A DNA stretch of 64,000 nucleotides from Sinomicrobium soli (GCF_003285545.1 NZ_QLNV01000004.1:342790-406789), one strand, 5' to 3'; shown: positions 43,195 to 52,271, counted from the stretch's first letter. Numbers and translations are program-made. The notes: a model not told the origin generated them from the sequence alone.

Positions 43195-43897
43195 CGTTTT
43201 CTCTTAATACGTATCCCATGCCTATTACGGTATGGATAATACGTGGTTTATCACCTTTTTCAAGTTTTTTTCGAAGGTAATTCACATAGACATCAACCAC
43301 ATTGGTACCGATATCAAAATCAACCCCCCAGACATGCTCGAGTATTTCTGCACGTGAGAGCACGCGAAAAGGGGTTTTGATAAACATGTGCAATAAGCGG
43401 TATTCTGTTGAGGTAAGACTGATTTCATCACTCCCCCGCGTTACTGTTTTTGTGGTGTCGTTTACCTTCAGGTCAGAAAAACCATAGGTAACCTCCTCTT
43501 TGACAAAACGGTTTTCATGGGTGTCGGATCTTCTTAAGAGACTCTTTACCCGGGCCACAAGTTCGATAAATTTAAAGGGTTTGGACAGGTAGTCATCTGC
43601 GCCGCTGTTCAATCCGAGCGCTATATTTTCGGCACTTCCGAGGGCGGTGAGGAAGAGTATGGGGATATTCTGGTTGTGTTTCCTTATGGCACTGCAAATG
43701 TCCAGTCCGTTTATATCCGGAAGCATGATGTCGAGTATGAGCAGGTCGAACCCGGAAGATTGTGCCCATTCCAGTCCCTGCTTTCCGCTCATGGCAATGG
43801 TCATTTCATAACCCGCTTCTGTCAATCCCCTGTTGATAAAGGAGCAGACCTTGCTATCATCTTCTACCAGTAGTATTTTTTTTGCCTGGGATTCCAT
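43178..43897 (-). CDS. OmpR-family response regulator
   Basis: A 239-residue regulator: receiver domain (acidic Glu12-Asp13-Asp14, phospho-acceptor Asp56 in LILDIMLPDING, Lys in YLSKPFKFIEL) and winged-helix effector (SLTSTEYRLLHMFI, ILEHVWGVDFD, VDVYVNYLRKKLEK, IHTVIGMGYVLR). Start at 43897 (MESQAKKILLVEDD); an earlier in-frame Met is in the leader. It is translationally coupled to the kinase. Its proposed targets are the repeat array at 41683-41742, and perhaps its own promoter, where a 10-bp inverted repeat lies (43936-43973). Confidence 0.93.
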   Translation of the reverse strand: MESQAKKILLVEDDSKVCSFINRGLTEAGYEMTIAMSGKQGLEWAQSSGFDLLILDIMLPDINGLDICSAIRKHNQNIPILFLTALGSAENIALGLNSGADDYLSKPFKFIELVARVKSLLRRSDTHENRFVKEEVTYGFSDLKVNDTTKTVTRGSDEISLTSTEYRLLHMFIKTPFRVLSRAEILEHVWGVDFDIGTNVVDVYVNYLRKKLEKGDKPRIIHTVIGMGYVLRENDEYTK

Positions 43898-43935
43898 CTG
43901 TTTCACATTTTTTGCACGGACCGGAATATGGAAAA

Positions 43936-43973
43936 ATTTCAATCATTTCCTTGTGTCAATACGTGATTGAAAT
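43936..43973 (-). promoter_or_regulatory. 10-bp inverted repeat upstream of the response regulator
   Basis: ATTTCAATCA (43936-43945) and TGATTGAAAT (43964-43973) are exact inverted copies with an 18-bp spacer. They lie 39 bp before the regulator start codon and could be an operator or a leader hairpin. Confidence 0.45.
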
Positions 43974-44140
43974 CTTCATGTTCGTTTATCTTTTTGTTTT
44001 TCTGTCAATAAACTCCGGGTGAGTTCAATGGACATGCGGTTACATTACAACATTATGGAGACATTGACGGGAGTAAAAATAAGGATTCCCTTTTAAATGG
44101 GGCCCATAAAAAGAAAAATGGAAAGAAGAGAAGGGGACAA

Positions 44141-44178
44141 AGAAAAAATCCCAAAGACATTACAATGCCTTTGGGATT
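44141..44178 (-). terminator. Rho-independent terminator after rho
   Basis: A perfect 10-bp stem AATCCCAAAG/CTTTGGGATT (44147-44156 and 44169-44178), followed on the minus strand by TTTTTT. Confidence 0.88.
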
Positions 44179-44203
44179 GATATGGTTGAAGACATTCTCT
44201 TGC

Positions 44204-46027
44204 CTACTGATTCATGGTCATGAGGAACTCCTCGTTGTTTTTGGTCCTCTTGATACGGTTGTCGAGGAACTCCATGGCTTCTACCGGGTTCATGTCTGCG
44301 AGATACTTTCTCATGATCCACATGCGCTGAATGGTATTTTCGTCCAGGAGCATGTCATCCCTGCGGGTGCTCGACGAGATCAGGTCTATAGCCGGGAATA
44401 TTCTCCTGTTGGCAATACGCCTGTCGAGCTGGAGTTCCATATTTCCGGTACCCTTGAATTCCTCAAAGATAACCTCGTCCATTTTGGACCCTGTTTCGGT
44501 CAGTGCCGTAGCGATAATGGACAGGGATCCTCCTCCTTCAATATTTCTCGCCGCTCCGAAGAAGCGTTTGGGTTTGTGCAGGGCATTGGCATCCACACCA
44601 CCGCTCAGCACCTTTCCGCTGGCCGGTTGTACGGTGTTGTAGGCCCTGGCCAGCCTGGTGATCGAGTCGAGGAGGATAACCACATCGTGCCCGCATTCTA
44701 CCAGTCTCTTGGCTTTCTCCAGGACTATATTGGCTACTTTTACGTGGCGGTCTGCCGGTTCGTCAAAAGTGGAAGCTACCACTTCACCTCTTACACTTCG
44801 CTGCATATCGGTAACCTCTTCCGGGCGTTCGTCGATCAGCAGGACCAGCAGGTATACTTCCGGGTGATTGGCAGCAATGGCATTGGCGATGTCTTTCAGC
44901 AGCATGGTCTTTCCTGTTTTGGGCTGTGAAACTATCATGCCCCTCTGTCCTTTTCCGATGGGGGAGAACAGGTCTACGATACGTGTGGATATGGTGCTCT
45001 GCTTTTCAGCCAGCTTGAACTTCTCATCCGGGAACAGCGGCGTGAGGTGCTCGAACGAAACCCTGTCGCGCACTACCTGCGGTGCCAGCCCGTTTATCTT
45101 GGTTACCCGTATAAGGGGAAAGTATTTTTCACCTTCTTTGGGCGGGCGGATCGTACCCAGCACGGTGTCTCCGGTTTTTAGCCCGAACAGCCTGATCTGT
45201 GACTGGGAGACATAGATATCGTCGGGAGAGGAGAGGTAATTGTAGTCTGAAGAACGCAGGAAACCGTAACCGTCCTGCATGATATCCAGTACGCCTTCGC
45301 TTTCCACGATCCCGTCAAATTCGAAATCCGGGTCCTTATACCTGTTCTTTTTCTCCTTGTCGAAATTTTCCTTGTTGTAAGAGGTATGAGTGTTATTGCT
45401 TTTCTTTTGATGCTGGTGATTCTGGTGGTGCTGGTGATGCTGCCCCTTGGGAGTGTGTTCTTTTTTCTTTTCTTTCTGTACGGTGGGCTGGGCAGACTGT
45501 TCCGTTGCCGGTTCCTGCTTTTTGTCCTCCTTGTCCGTCACGGTTTTTGCAGGGGGTTTTCCTTCGTGGGCCCTGGGAGGATTATTTTTCTGAACATCTT
45601 TTTTGGGAGGAGTGTTTTTCTGGATGTCTTTTTTCGGGGGAACATTTTTCGGAGACTCCTTTTTCGGGGTGCTATCGGTTTTCACAACACTCTTTTCAGA
45701 ACCTTTGTTTTCGTTTTTTTCAGGTCCCCTGTTTTCGTTCTTTTCGGGGGTCCTGGCTTGTGATTTTGGGGCATCTGCAGCAGTCTTCTTGATCCGGGTT
45801 CTCCGGGTTTTCTTTTCTTTCTGGGGGGAGGTCTCTCCCTTGTCGGAACTTTTCGGGGTGTTGATGGAAGATTCTGTAATGGTCTTCGGATTGGCAGCCT
45901 GTACATCCAGAATCTGGTATATCAGGTCCATTTTTTTGAGTGTTCTGAACCTGGGGATACTTAAGTTTTTTGCGATATCCTGCAATTCAGTTAGTTTCTT
46001 CGCCTTTAAATCTGAAATGTCAAACAT
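44204..46027 (-). CDS. rho: Transcription termination factor Rho with large disordered insertion
   Basis: Hexameric RNA helicase/ATPase that ends transcription. At 607 residues it is far longer than E. coli Rho (419). Residues about 1-45 are the Rho_N helical domain. Residues about 50-240 are a Lys/Glu/Pro/His-rich low-complexity insertion with near-repeats ([20 protein letters not shown]) and His-Gln runs. The RNA-binding fold ([27 protein letters not shown]) and the ATPase domain follow (Walker A QPKTGKT, Walker [19 protein letters not shown]-loop [21 protein letters not shown]). Insertions of this kind are known in Bacteroidota Rho, where disorder has been linked to phase separation. It is divergent from the DUF4293 gene. 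Confidence 0.96.
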   Translation of the reverse strand: MFDISDLKAKKLTELQDIAKNLSIPRFRTLKKMDLIYQILDVQAANPKTITESSINTPKSSDKGETSPQKEKKTRRTRIKKTAADAPKSQARTPEKNENRGPEKNENKGSEKSVVKTDSTPKKESPKNVPPKKDIQKNTPPKKDVQKNNPPRAHEGKPPAKTVTDKEDKKQEPATEQSAQPTVQKEKKKEHTPKGQHHQHHQNHQHQKKSNNTHTSYNKENFDKEKKNRYKDPDFEFDGIVESEGVLDIMQDGYGFLRSSDYNYLSSPDDIYVSQSQIRLFGLKTGDTVLGTIRPPKEGEKYFPLIRVTKINGLAPQVVRDRVSFEHLTPLFPDEKFKLAEKQSTISTRIVDLFSPIGKGQRGMIVSQPKTGKTMLLKDIANAIAANHPEVYLLVLLIDERPEEVTDMQRSVRGEVVASTFDEPADRHVKVANIVLEKAKRLVECGHDVVILLDSITRLARAYNTVQPASGKVLSGGVDANALHKPKRFFGAARNIEGGGSLSIIATALTETGSKMDEVIFEEFKGTGNMELQLDRRIANRRIFPAIDLISSSTRRDDMLLDENTIQRMWIMRKYLADMNPVEAMEFLDNRIKRTKNNEEFLMTMNQ

Positions 46028-46174
46028 TGAAGTGATAAAATAAGTTAATTAATTCTTTTAAGAAGTGTTTGTTAAGTCTGTTTTGTGCTTTTTGGGAATG
46101 AGCATCAAAGTGAAAAAAATCGAAGTCAAACGAACCTTGTTTTGAATCGGTTACGAATGGATACCGCAATATTA

Positions 46175-46182
46175 CAAATTTA
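46175..46182 (-). promoter_or_regulatory. Possible -7 box (TAAATTTG) for rho
   Basis: Minus-strand TAAATTTG matches TAnnTTTG; no TTG at the -33 spacing. It would give an approximately 140-nt leader for rho. Confidence 0.35.
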
Positions 46183-46219
46183 TTTTTACAAACCGAACGT
46201 ATTTTTTAAAAAGAACTCT

Positions 46220-46227
46220 TATTTTTG
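46220..46227 (+). promoter_or_regulatory. -7 box (TATTTTTG) for the DUF4293 gene
   Basis: TATTTTTG matches TAnnTTTG and lies 24 bp before the start codon; no TTG at -33. Confidence 0.4.
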
Positions 46228-46251
46228 CTATCGCAAATTCAGATACGGCAA

Positions 46252-46662
46252 ATGTTACAACGGATACAGAGCATATATCTATTAGTGGTGTTTTTGGTGA
46301 GCGCTGTTCTTCCTTTCGTAGCATCGATGTGGAAAGATGCAGCGGGAACCCCGGTCTATGCTTCTTCGGAACTGTGGATACTGCTCTCATTTATGGCAGT
46401 AGCACTTTTGGCCCTGGTATCGGTTTTTGCCTATGGAAACAGAAAAAACCAGTTTGTATTAAACAGGCTGAACATGATATTAAACTTAATTTTACTAGGA
46501 GTATTTGCTTATCGGTCACTAAATTTATCCGGAGAAACCGAGGTTTCTGAGAAGGGTATTGGGATTTTTCTTCCTGTTATTTCTATCGTTTTTCTGGTTT
46601 TGGCCAATAAGGCCATCAAAAAGGACGAAGATCTCGTAAAATCTGTGGACCGGTTGCGATAA
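46252..46662 (+). CDS. DUF4293 family membrane protein
   Basis: A 136-residue protein with four predicted membrane helices (SIYLLVVFLVSAVLPFVASM, LWILLSFMAVALLALVSVFAY, RLNMILNLILLGVFAYRSL, GIGIFLPVISIVFLVLANKAI) and a charged C-terminal tail (KKDEDLVKSVDRLR). The MLQRIQSIYLL start and VLANKAIKKDEDLV end are typical of DUF4293, which in Bacteroidota is often found beside rho, as here. Function unknown. Start at 46252 rather than the in-frame 46225. Confidence 0.88.
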   Translation: MLQRIQSIYLLVVFLVSAVLPFVASMWKDAAGTPVYASSELWILLSFMAVALLALVSVFAYGNRKNQFVLNRLNMILNLILLGVFAYRSLNLSGETEVSEKGIGIFLPVISIVFLVLANKAIKKDEDLVKSVDRLR

Positions 46663-46690
46663 ACCTGAAATCTTAGTAGTATTAGTGCGT

Positions 46691-46727
46691 AAAAAACCCG
46701 GATGCCTTTTGGTATTCGGGTTTTTTT
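46691..46727. terminator. Bidirectional terminator between DUF4293 and phosphodiesterase genes
   Basis: A 12-bp stem AACCCGGATGCC/GGTATTCGGGTT (46695-46706 and 46711-46722, with two G-U pairs), a TTTT loop, an A-run on the left and a T-run on the right. Confidence 0.85.
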
Positions 46728-46807
46728 GTCCGTTCCTGTTTCCGGGCTGAAACCCGCCGCTCATAGGGCAGCCGGGTGTTCCGGCCCGTGGTCGGAATGT
46801 ACCGAAG

Positions 46808-47302
46808 TTACCGCGCTCCCAGTTCCACGATTTCCAGGTCCCGGATCTGGTCGGTGTCGATGTTGAAACGCAGCATGGTCCTGACCTGGTGAAACCCGTA
46901 TGTTCCTGCTGCACCGGGGTTCATATGCAGGAGCTGAAGTTTTTTGTCGTAGATGACCTTGAGTATATGGGAGTGTCCGCAGATAAACAGTTTGGGCGGG
47001 TTTTGACGCAGTAGGTCGCGTACTCTTCGGTCATATCTTCCGGGATATCCTCCGATATGTGTGATCCATACATCGACATTTTCGCAGAAAAACCTGTTGT
47101 TTTCGGGAAATTCTTTCCGGGTTTCTGCATTGTCAATGTTGCCGTATACGGCACGTAACGGAGCTATTTCCTTAAGGGTATCAGTAACTTTCAGGTCGCC
47201 GATATCCCCGGCATGCCATATTTCGTCGGCCTGGTGTGCATATTTGAGAATGCCCTGATCCATATGGCCGTGGGTATCAGATAAAAGGAGGATACGGGTC
47301 AT
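46808..47302 (-). CDS. YfcE/MJ0936-family metallophosphodiesterase
   Basis: A 164-residue calcineurin-like phosphodiesterase. The metal-binding motifs are all present: LSDTHGH (DxH, residue 7-13), WHAGDIGD (GDxx), YGNIDN (GN[H/D] variant), WITHIGGYPG and ICGHSHILKV (GHxH). Family members hydrolyse phosphodiesters such as cyclic nucleotides in vitro; the cellular substrate is unknown. It is separated by only 12 bp from the upstream ABC exporter gene, so both are likely on one transcript. Confidence 0.92.
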   Translation of the reverse strand: MTRILLLSDTHGHMDQGILKYAHQADEIWHAGDIGDLKVTDTLKEIAPLRAVYGNIDNAETRKEFPENNRFFCENVDVWITHIGGYPGRYDRRVRDLLRQNPPKLFICGHSHILKVIYDKKLQLLHMNPGAAGTYGFHQVRTMLRFNIDTDQIRDLEIVELGAR

Positions 47303-47314
47303 ATTATCATTTGT

Positions 47315-49084
47315 TTAGGAGGCTTTTTCCTCAGCCATGAACTGTACCTCATACAGGTTTCTGTAATAGCCGTTTTCCCTGGTAAGGAGCTCGGAATGCG
47401 TTCCGGTTTCCACGATCCTGCCGGAGTCCATGACAATAATGGTATCGGCTTTCTTGACGGTGGCCAGGCGGTGTGCAATAATGATCGAGGTACGTCCCTG
47501 CGTTATTTTTTCCGTGGCATTCTGTATCAGCTGTTCGGAATGGGAGTCTACCGAAGAAGTGGCTTCGTCGAGCACGAGGATATCCGGGTTGCTTACATAT
47601 GCCCGGAGGAAGGCGATAAGCTGCCGCTGCCCCCCGGAAAGCATGGACCCTCTTTCCTTGACGTTAAACCGGTATCCGCCGGGAAGACTTTTGATAAAGT
47701 CGTGTATGCCTATCTGCCGCGCTGCTTCCTCTACCTGTTGTTCGGTGATCTCCGGATTTTTAAGGGTAATATTGTTGAGAATGGTATCGGCAAACAGGAA
47801 AACATCCTGTAGGACCACCGCTATTCGCCCCCTCAGAGAGTCCAGGCTGAAATCCCTGATATTGGTATTGTCTATGGTGATGTTTCCCGAATTGATCTCG
47901 TAGAAACGGTTGAGCAGGTTTACTATGGTCGATTTTCCCGCCCCGGTAGCGCCCACTATGGCAATGGTTTGTCCTGCACTGACCTCAAAGGAGATCCCGT
48001 GAAGCACTTCTTCATCGGGCAGATAACCGAAACGTACCTCTTTAAAGGAAATATCTCCCCTGATATTTTCTGCGGTAACCGTCCCCTTGTCTTCTATGGT
48101 GCTCCGGGTGTCGAGAATGTCGTAGACCCTGTTTGCTGCCACCATTCCCATTTGCAGGGTATTGAATTTATCGGCGATCTGTCTCAGGGGGCGGAACAGC
48201 ATCTGCGACATTTCGATAAACATGAAGATACTCCCCAGTTCGATATCATCCCCTGCAATGGTACGTACTCCTCCATACCACACGATAAGCCCGATAGTGA
48301 TGGAAGTAGCCAGTTCGGCCACCGGGAAAAAGATGGAGTTATACCATACTGTTTTTAGCCAGGCTTTTTTGTGCTTTTCATTGATCTCCGTAAACTTCCG
48401 GTATTCTGTCTCTTCCCTTGTAAAGAGCTGTACTATTTTCATGCCTGAAATGCGTTCCTGTACAAAAGAGTTCAGGTAGGCTACCTGCGCCCTTACCTCT
48501 GTAAAAGCTACTTTCATGGCTTTCTGGAACAGGCGGGTGGCATAAAGGATAAGCGGAAGTATGGAAAATACAATAAGGGAAAGCTTCCAGCTGGTAGCCA
48601 GCATGATAATGGCTACAACGACCATTTGCAGAAGGTCACTGACGATCATGAACAGTCCCTGGCTGAATATCTCTCCTATGCGCTGCATGTCGTTTACCGC
48701 GCGGGTTACCAGGACCCCGATAGACGAATTGTCGAAATATTTCATGCGGAAACGCAGCATATGGCGAAAGAGCTCTACCCGTATATCGCGGATTATGGAC
48801 TGCCCCAGCCAGTTGGCGTAGTAGATAAACCCAAGCTGGCAGATCACCCCTGCAAGCAATACACCCACCATGATCAGGGAGAAGGTCAGTAGTCCGTGGG
48901 CGTCCCTGTTGGTAATGTAATCATCTACCGTTATCTTGAGCAGCATGGGACGTGCCACGGCAAAAAGGGAACCGAGGATTGCGGCCAGGGCTACCCCGTA
49001 GAAGACCAGCCGGTATTGCCGGGCGTGTTTGAGAAGTCTCCTGAAAAGGTTCAGGTCAAATGCTTTTCCTTTATTGCTGCTCAT
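47315..49084 (-). CDS. ABC exporter, fused permease and ATP-binding domains
   Basis: A 589-residue MsbA/MdlB-type half-transporter working as a dimer. Six N-terminal membrane helices (YRLVFYGVALAAILGSLFAV, LLTFSLIMVGVLLAGVICQL, LQMVVVAIIMLATSWKLSLI, PVAELATSITIGLIVWYGGV) precede the ATPase with Walker A GATGAGKS, Q-loop VLQDVFLFADTI, signature MLSGGQRQ, Walker B ILVLDEATSSVD and H-loop IAHRLATV. The substrate could be lipid, peptide or drug; sequence alone does not tell. It lies 85 bp downstream of truA and upstream of the phosphodiesterase gene. Confidence 0.94.
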   Translation of the reverse strand: MSSNKGKAFDLNLFRRLLKHARQYRLVFYGVALAAILGSLFAVARPMLLKITVDDYITNRDAHGLLTFSLIMVGVLLAGVICQLGFIYYANWLGQSIIRDIRVELFRHMLRFRMKYFDNSSIGVLVTRAVNDMQRIGEIFSQGLFMIVSDLLQMVVVAIIMLATSWKLSLIVFSILPLILYATRLFQKAMKVAFTEVRAQVAYLNSFVQERISGMKIVQLFTREETEYRKFTEINEKHKKAWLKTVWYNSIFFPVAELATSITIGLIVWYGGVRTIAGDDIELGSIFMFIEMSQMLFRPLRQIADKFNTLQMGMVAANRVYDILDTRSTIEDKGTVTAENIRGDISFKEVRFGYLPDEEVLHGISFEVSAGQTIAIVGATGAGKSTIVNLLNRFYEINSGNITIDNTNIRDFSLDSLRGRIAVVLQDVFLFADTILNNITLKNPEITEQQVEEAARQIGIHDFIKSLPGGYRFNVKERGSMLSGGQRQLIAFLRAYVSNPDILVLDEATSSVDSHSEQLIQNATEKITQGRTSIIIAHRLATVKKADTIIVMDSGRIVETGTHSELLTRENGYYRNLYEVQFMAEEKAS

Positions 49085-49169
49085 GTTTTAGCTACCGTTT
49101 TTCAGGATAAATTTACCTGAGGTATACAATATTATTTTGTTATATCCGCACAGTTGTAATAACAGTGCT

Positions 49170-49907
49170 TTATATAAAGGGATATGTGATTTTCGTTAAA
49201 TATAAGCCATGTGCCGGAACTGATGCCCCAGCATTCCCTCTATTTTTACTTTCTATGATTTTTTTAACGTTTTCAGGAGTTATTTTCCCGCGCCCCACTT
49301 CCAGCAGAGTGCCCACAACGGCCCTTACCATATTGCGCAAAAAGCGATCGGCCGTTATGGTAAACACCAGGAGACCGTTATCTTCCCGATTCCAGGTCGC
49401 TTTTTCAATAGCACAGAAAAAGGTTTTTACATCGGTATTGGACCGTGAAAAACACCTGAAATCCTGTCGTCCGAGAAGCACTTCCGCCGCATGGTTCATC
49501 ATCTCGGTGCTTAGGGGATAACGGTGATAATAGGCAAGTCCCTGGGTAAAAGGATCCTTTCGGGGGATAACCAGGTATTTATAGGTGCGGGAAGTAGCAT
49601 CGAACCGGGCATGGGCATCCTCGTGCACTTTCCGGATCGCGTGAATGGCAATACCGGCAGGAAGCAGGGAATTCAGTTTTCGTTCGATCTCTTCCGGGTC
49701 GAAGGAAGTGTCACAATCGAAATGGGCAAACATCTGCCTGGCGTGAACCCCGGTATCCGTACGCCCGGCCCCGGTGACCGGTATGGTTGATCTCAACAGT
49801 GTCGACAAGCCCTCTTCCAGGGTTTGCTGGACTGTTGAAGCATTCGGCTGTCGCTGCCAGCCGTGGTACGGAGCCCCGTGATATGATAACTCTATGAAGT
49901 AGCGCAA
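49170..49907 (-). CDS. truA: tRNA pseudouridine(38-40) synthase
   Basis: Isomerises uridines 38-40 in the anticodon arm. The 245-residue protein starts MRYFIELSYHGAPYHGWQRQP and carries the catalytic Asp in GAGRTDTGVHARQMFAHFD. ATSRTYKYLV, FRCFSR and the C-terminal FLRNMVRAVVGTLLEVGRGKI block are all typical. It follows the diadenylate cyclase gene after a 65-bp gap. Confidence 0.96.
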   Translation of the reverse strand: MRYFIELSYHGAPYHGWQRQPNASTVQQTLEEGLSTLLRSTIPVTGAGRTDTGVHARQMFAHFDCDTSFDPEEIERKLNSLLPAGIAIHAIRKVHEDAHARFDATSRTYKYLVIPRKDPFTQGLAYYHRYPLSTEMMNHAAEVLLGRQDFRCFSRSNTDVKTFFCAIEKATWNREDNGLLVFTITADRFLRNMVRAVVGTLLEVGRGKITPENVKKIIESKNRGNAGASVPAHGLYLTKITYPFI

Positions 49908-49972
49908 GTGTATTCAGATTTTGAAGGGACAAAGATACGAAGTTTTGGGGTTGTTGGTTAAAAACTTCGGGG

Positions 49973-50758
49973 TTAACTAAGGTCCTCTCTCAATATGTCG
50001 AGCAGTTCATTGTGATCCTTGAAAAGTGTAAATTCCCCGTCTTTGATGTAGGAAATCTGCCCTGTTTCCTCGCTGATTACCAGGGCCAGGGCATCGGTTT
50101 TGTCGGTAATCCCGATGGCTGCCCTGTGTCTGAGACCGAAGCGAAGGGGGATATTCCGTTCGTTCGATACCGGGAGCACAGCCCTTGTGGCTACAATATA
50201 ATTCCCTTCGATGATCACCGCACCGTCGTGAAGCGGGCTGTTTTTGTAAAAAATACTCTCTATGATGGGCACAGTGATCCTGGCATGCATGCTGTCTCCC
50301 GTATTCTTTACAAAATCCAGGGGAGTATTGCGCGCTATGACCAGGAGCCCGCCTGTTTTGGTACTGCTCAGTTTTTCACAGGCGGTGACCAGGGCGCCGA
50401 TATTGGTTCTGACCTCCGGATTTTCTTCTCCGAAAAAACGAAAGTATTTTTTCAGGTTTTTCCTGTTGGCGAGATTGGTAGAGCCGATAGTGAGAAGAAA
50501 TTTTCTTATTTCCTGCTGGAAAAGAACAATAAGAGCAAAGAAACCGACACTCATAAAACTTCCGAAAATACTGCTCATCATATGCATCTGCAGTACCTCG
50601 GTAATTCTCCATATAAGATATATGATCCCTATTCCTATAAAGATATTTACGGCTACCGTGCCTTTTACCAGCCTGTAGATATAGTACAGCAGGAAGGCGA
50701 CCAGGAGAATATCGACCAGGTCAAGAATTTTAAAGTCTAAGAAATCAAAGATTTTCAA
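49973..50758 (-). CDS. cdaA: Membrane diadenylate cyclase CdaA
   Basis: Makes the second messenger c-di-AMP, which controls potassium and osmolyte balance. The 261-residue protein has three N-terminal membrane helices (ILDLVDILLVAFLLYYIY, AVNIFIGIGIIYLIWRITEV, MSSIFGSFMSVGFFALIVLF). The DisA_N/DAC domain shows the catalytic signatures DGAVII (near residue 175) and RHRAAIG (near residue 207). Elsewhere in Flavobacteriia cdaA often follows folP; here no such gene is adjacent. Confidence 0.95.
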   Translation of the reverse strand: MKIFDFLDFKILDLVDILLVAFLLYYIYRLVKGTVAVNIFIGIGIIYLIWRITEVLQMHMMSSIFGSFMSVGFFALIVLFQQEIRKFLLTIGSTNLANRKNLKKYFRFFGEENPEVRTNIGALVTACEKLSSTKTGGLLVIARNTPLDFVKNTGDSMHARITVPIIESIFYKNSPLHDGAVIIEGNYIVATRAVLPVSNERNIPLRFGLRHRAAIGITDKTDALALVISEETGQISYIKDGEFTLFKDHNELLDILREDLS

Positions 50759-51259
50759 AGCGTATTCTTTTGTGTAAATTTAGAAAAAAATAGGGCTTTA
50801 ACAGTGTAGTTCCAAACTTTTTAGTTTTTAGTTGGTAGTTTCGAAATGTCATTCAGAACGCAGTGAAGAATCTCCGGGTTTTTCGTTATGCTGTTGAAGT
50901 TCCTTTGGGCTGGGTTGGAGATTCTTCACTCCGCTGCGCTACGTTCTGAATGACAGGAATGTCATCCCGACCATCGTTCCTGTCCCGACTCCCTGCATTT
51001 TTCATGCAGCGAAACACCTTGCTGTATGCCCGTAACAGAAAACAGGAGTTTTAAGGCTGTCTGGGCGATTTATTTTTTGCTGCCATGTAACGGCCTGAAA
51101 AAATCGCAAAATGCGCTTAAAATAAAATTAAATCATGATGTTTTTTATACAAAATAATTTAAATTTATTATTTTTTAGTTTTATATAGGCTTTAACTATT
51201 GATTGTGATTTGGCTCCGGCCGGCCTCGTCTTCCGGTCGGGAAAATTTTCATACGGGGC
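50759..51259. other. 501-bp gap with a large inverted-repeat element
   Basis: Holds the TGTCATTCAGAACG element at 50847-50955 and then an AT-rich stretch (51120-51200). No gene or clear promoter is seen. Confidence 0.55.
50847..50955. repeat. TGTCATTCAGAACG inverted-repeat element, copy 2
   Basis: The left arm (50847-50875) is TGTCATTCAGAACG + C + AGTGAAGAATCTCC. The right arm (50917-50955) is its reverse complement, with an 11-nt insertion (CCGCTGCGCTA on the plus strand) in place of the single C. That makes 28 paired bases with one bulge and a 41-nt loop. The same 14-mer plus the longer middle part occurs at 26592. Confidence 0.8.
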
Positions 51260-51991
51260 TTATGGCCATTTGGGATGTTCGTAAACACTTTCTTCTACCG
51301 GGGAATAACTCAGTTTGGCTTTTATCTCCCAGGCCTCTGCAATTTCATCCGTACGGATTTTTATGTGCTGGGGGACCATTTTATTATCGTTGACCAGGAC
51401 CAGTTCACCGGGAGTGGTGTGGGAGGTTTGCACGCGATTGATGAATATTCCGCGTAACTTACTGACTATTACATAGTTTTTATTTCTTTCGATCTCCGAA
51501 GGAGCGTGGAGCTTTGAAGCTATGACAATGGAATTGTCTTCAAAGGTCGGATGCATCAAATTCCCGGTGACCTGGAATGCCCTGAGATTTTCCCCTTTGA
51601 TAAAAGGCAGGTTATATACCGGAATACTTTCCATAAAAGAATCTTCACCGAGCTGGTTTACGTATTGGAACTGGTATTCCCGGGTTACAACAGGGATATA
51701 ACGGTCGGTATTGTTGTTGACCGATCCGTACGCCCGCTTGTGGCTGTAGAAGATATCATTGAGATCGATATCTTGTCTTTCACATATCGCGACTACAAGT
51801 TCGTAATCCATACTATTTCTCTTCTTCCATGTCGAAATGGTATTGGGTTTTACCTCCAGGATCTCAGCCAGCTCGATATTGGTCTTTACTTGTAAGTGTT
51901 TTTTTAATTTTTCCAGTATAAAAGTCGCATTGAGAGATTTTTTTTCTTGCGTGTTCGCGTAATGATGACTATATTTGACTGTGTTTAACAT
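51260..51991 (-). CDS. CI/S24-type repressor with inactive protease site
   Basis: A 243-residue regulator with an N-terminal phage-CI-like HTH (residues about 20-85: NIELAEILEVKPNTISTWKK) and a C-terminal LexA/CI-like S24 domain (about 125-235). Self-cleaving members have G-D-S-M-x-P; here it is GNLMHP (143-148), with Leu145 in place of the catalytic Ser. The Lys region reads INRV (184-187) where VKR is usual. It is therefore probably a stable dimeric regulator rather than an SOS-cleavable one. Its upstream region contains an 8-bp inverted repeat (52016-52047) suited to autoregulation. It is divergent from the giant secreted-protein gene. Confidence 0.85.
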   Translation of the reverse strand: MLNTVKYSHHYANTQEKKSLNATFILEKLKKHLQVKTNIELAEILEVKPNTISTWKKRNSMDYELVVAICERQDIDLNDIFYSHKRAYGSVNNNTDRYIPVVTREYQFQYVNQLGEDSFMESIPVYNLPFIKGENLRAFQVTGNLMHPTFEDNSIVIASKLHAPSEIERNKNYVIVSKLRGIFINRVQTSHTTPGELVLVNDNKMVPQHIKIRTDEIAEAWEIKAKLSYSPVEESVYEHPKWP

Positions 51992-52010
51992 TTATTTATC
52001 ATTTTTTGTG

Positions 52011-52262
52011 CTCGTTTTGAGAATAAGGCTTATCTGCCGTTCTCAAAGAGTGGGTTCTACAAAAAATAAAAGCAGTTGGTTGGTTGGACCGGTTGTTAGT
52101 TAGAGAAATACAGCGGTTAGGCTGGCGGTGTTTATATCCCCGGTTTATGACTTTTGATCGACCTGGGGTGTTTAGGTGTTATATCGCGATATGATTATAA
52201 CTCCTTTTGTTTGATTTTATTGTGAATCACCTGTCGAAATTAGGCGATTTACTCAAAACGAG
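52011..52262. repeat. Distant inverted pair CTCGTTTTGAG / CTCAAAACGAG
   Basis: An exact 11-bp reverse-complement pair at 52011-52021 and 52252-52262 in the divergent intergenic region. The first member overlaps the operator-like inverted repeat; TGAGAATAA also recurs at 52018 and 52372. Confidence 0.45.
52016..52047 (-). promoter_or_regulatory. 8-bp inverted repeat (TTTGAGAA/TTCTCAAA) upstream of the S24-type regulator
   Basis: TTTGAGAA (52016-52023) and TTCTCAAA (52040-52047) are exact inverted copies with a 16-bp spacer, 25 bp before the regulator start. They are likely an operator for autoregulation. Confidence 0.5.
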
Positions 52263-52271
52263 AAAAAAAAA

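Larger units (their letters stand above)
43898..44203. other. 306-bp gap between the response-regulator start and the rho end
   Basis: Contains a perfect 10-bp inverted repeat (43936-43973) in the leader of the regulator-kinase operon and the rho terminator (44141-44178). I find no full promoter match and no gene. Confidence 0.5.

Noticed and set aside
51260..52047. Prophage repressor region
   Set aside because: The CI-like regulator has no neighbouring integrase, excisionase or structural phage genes within the window.
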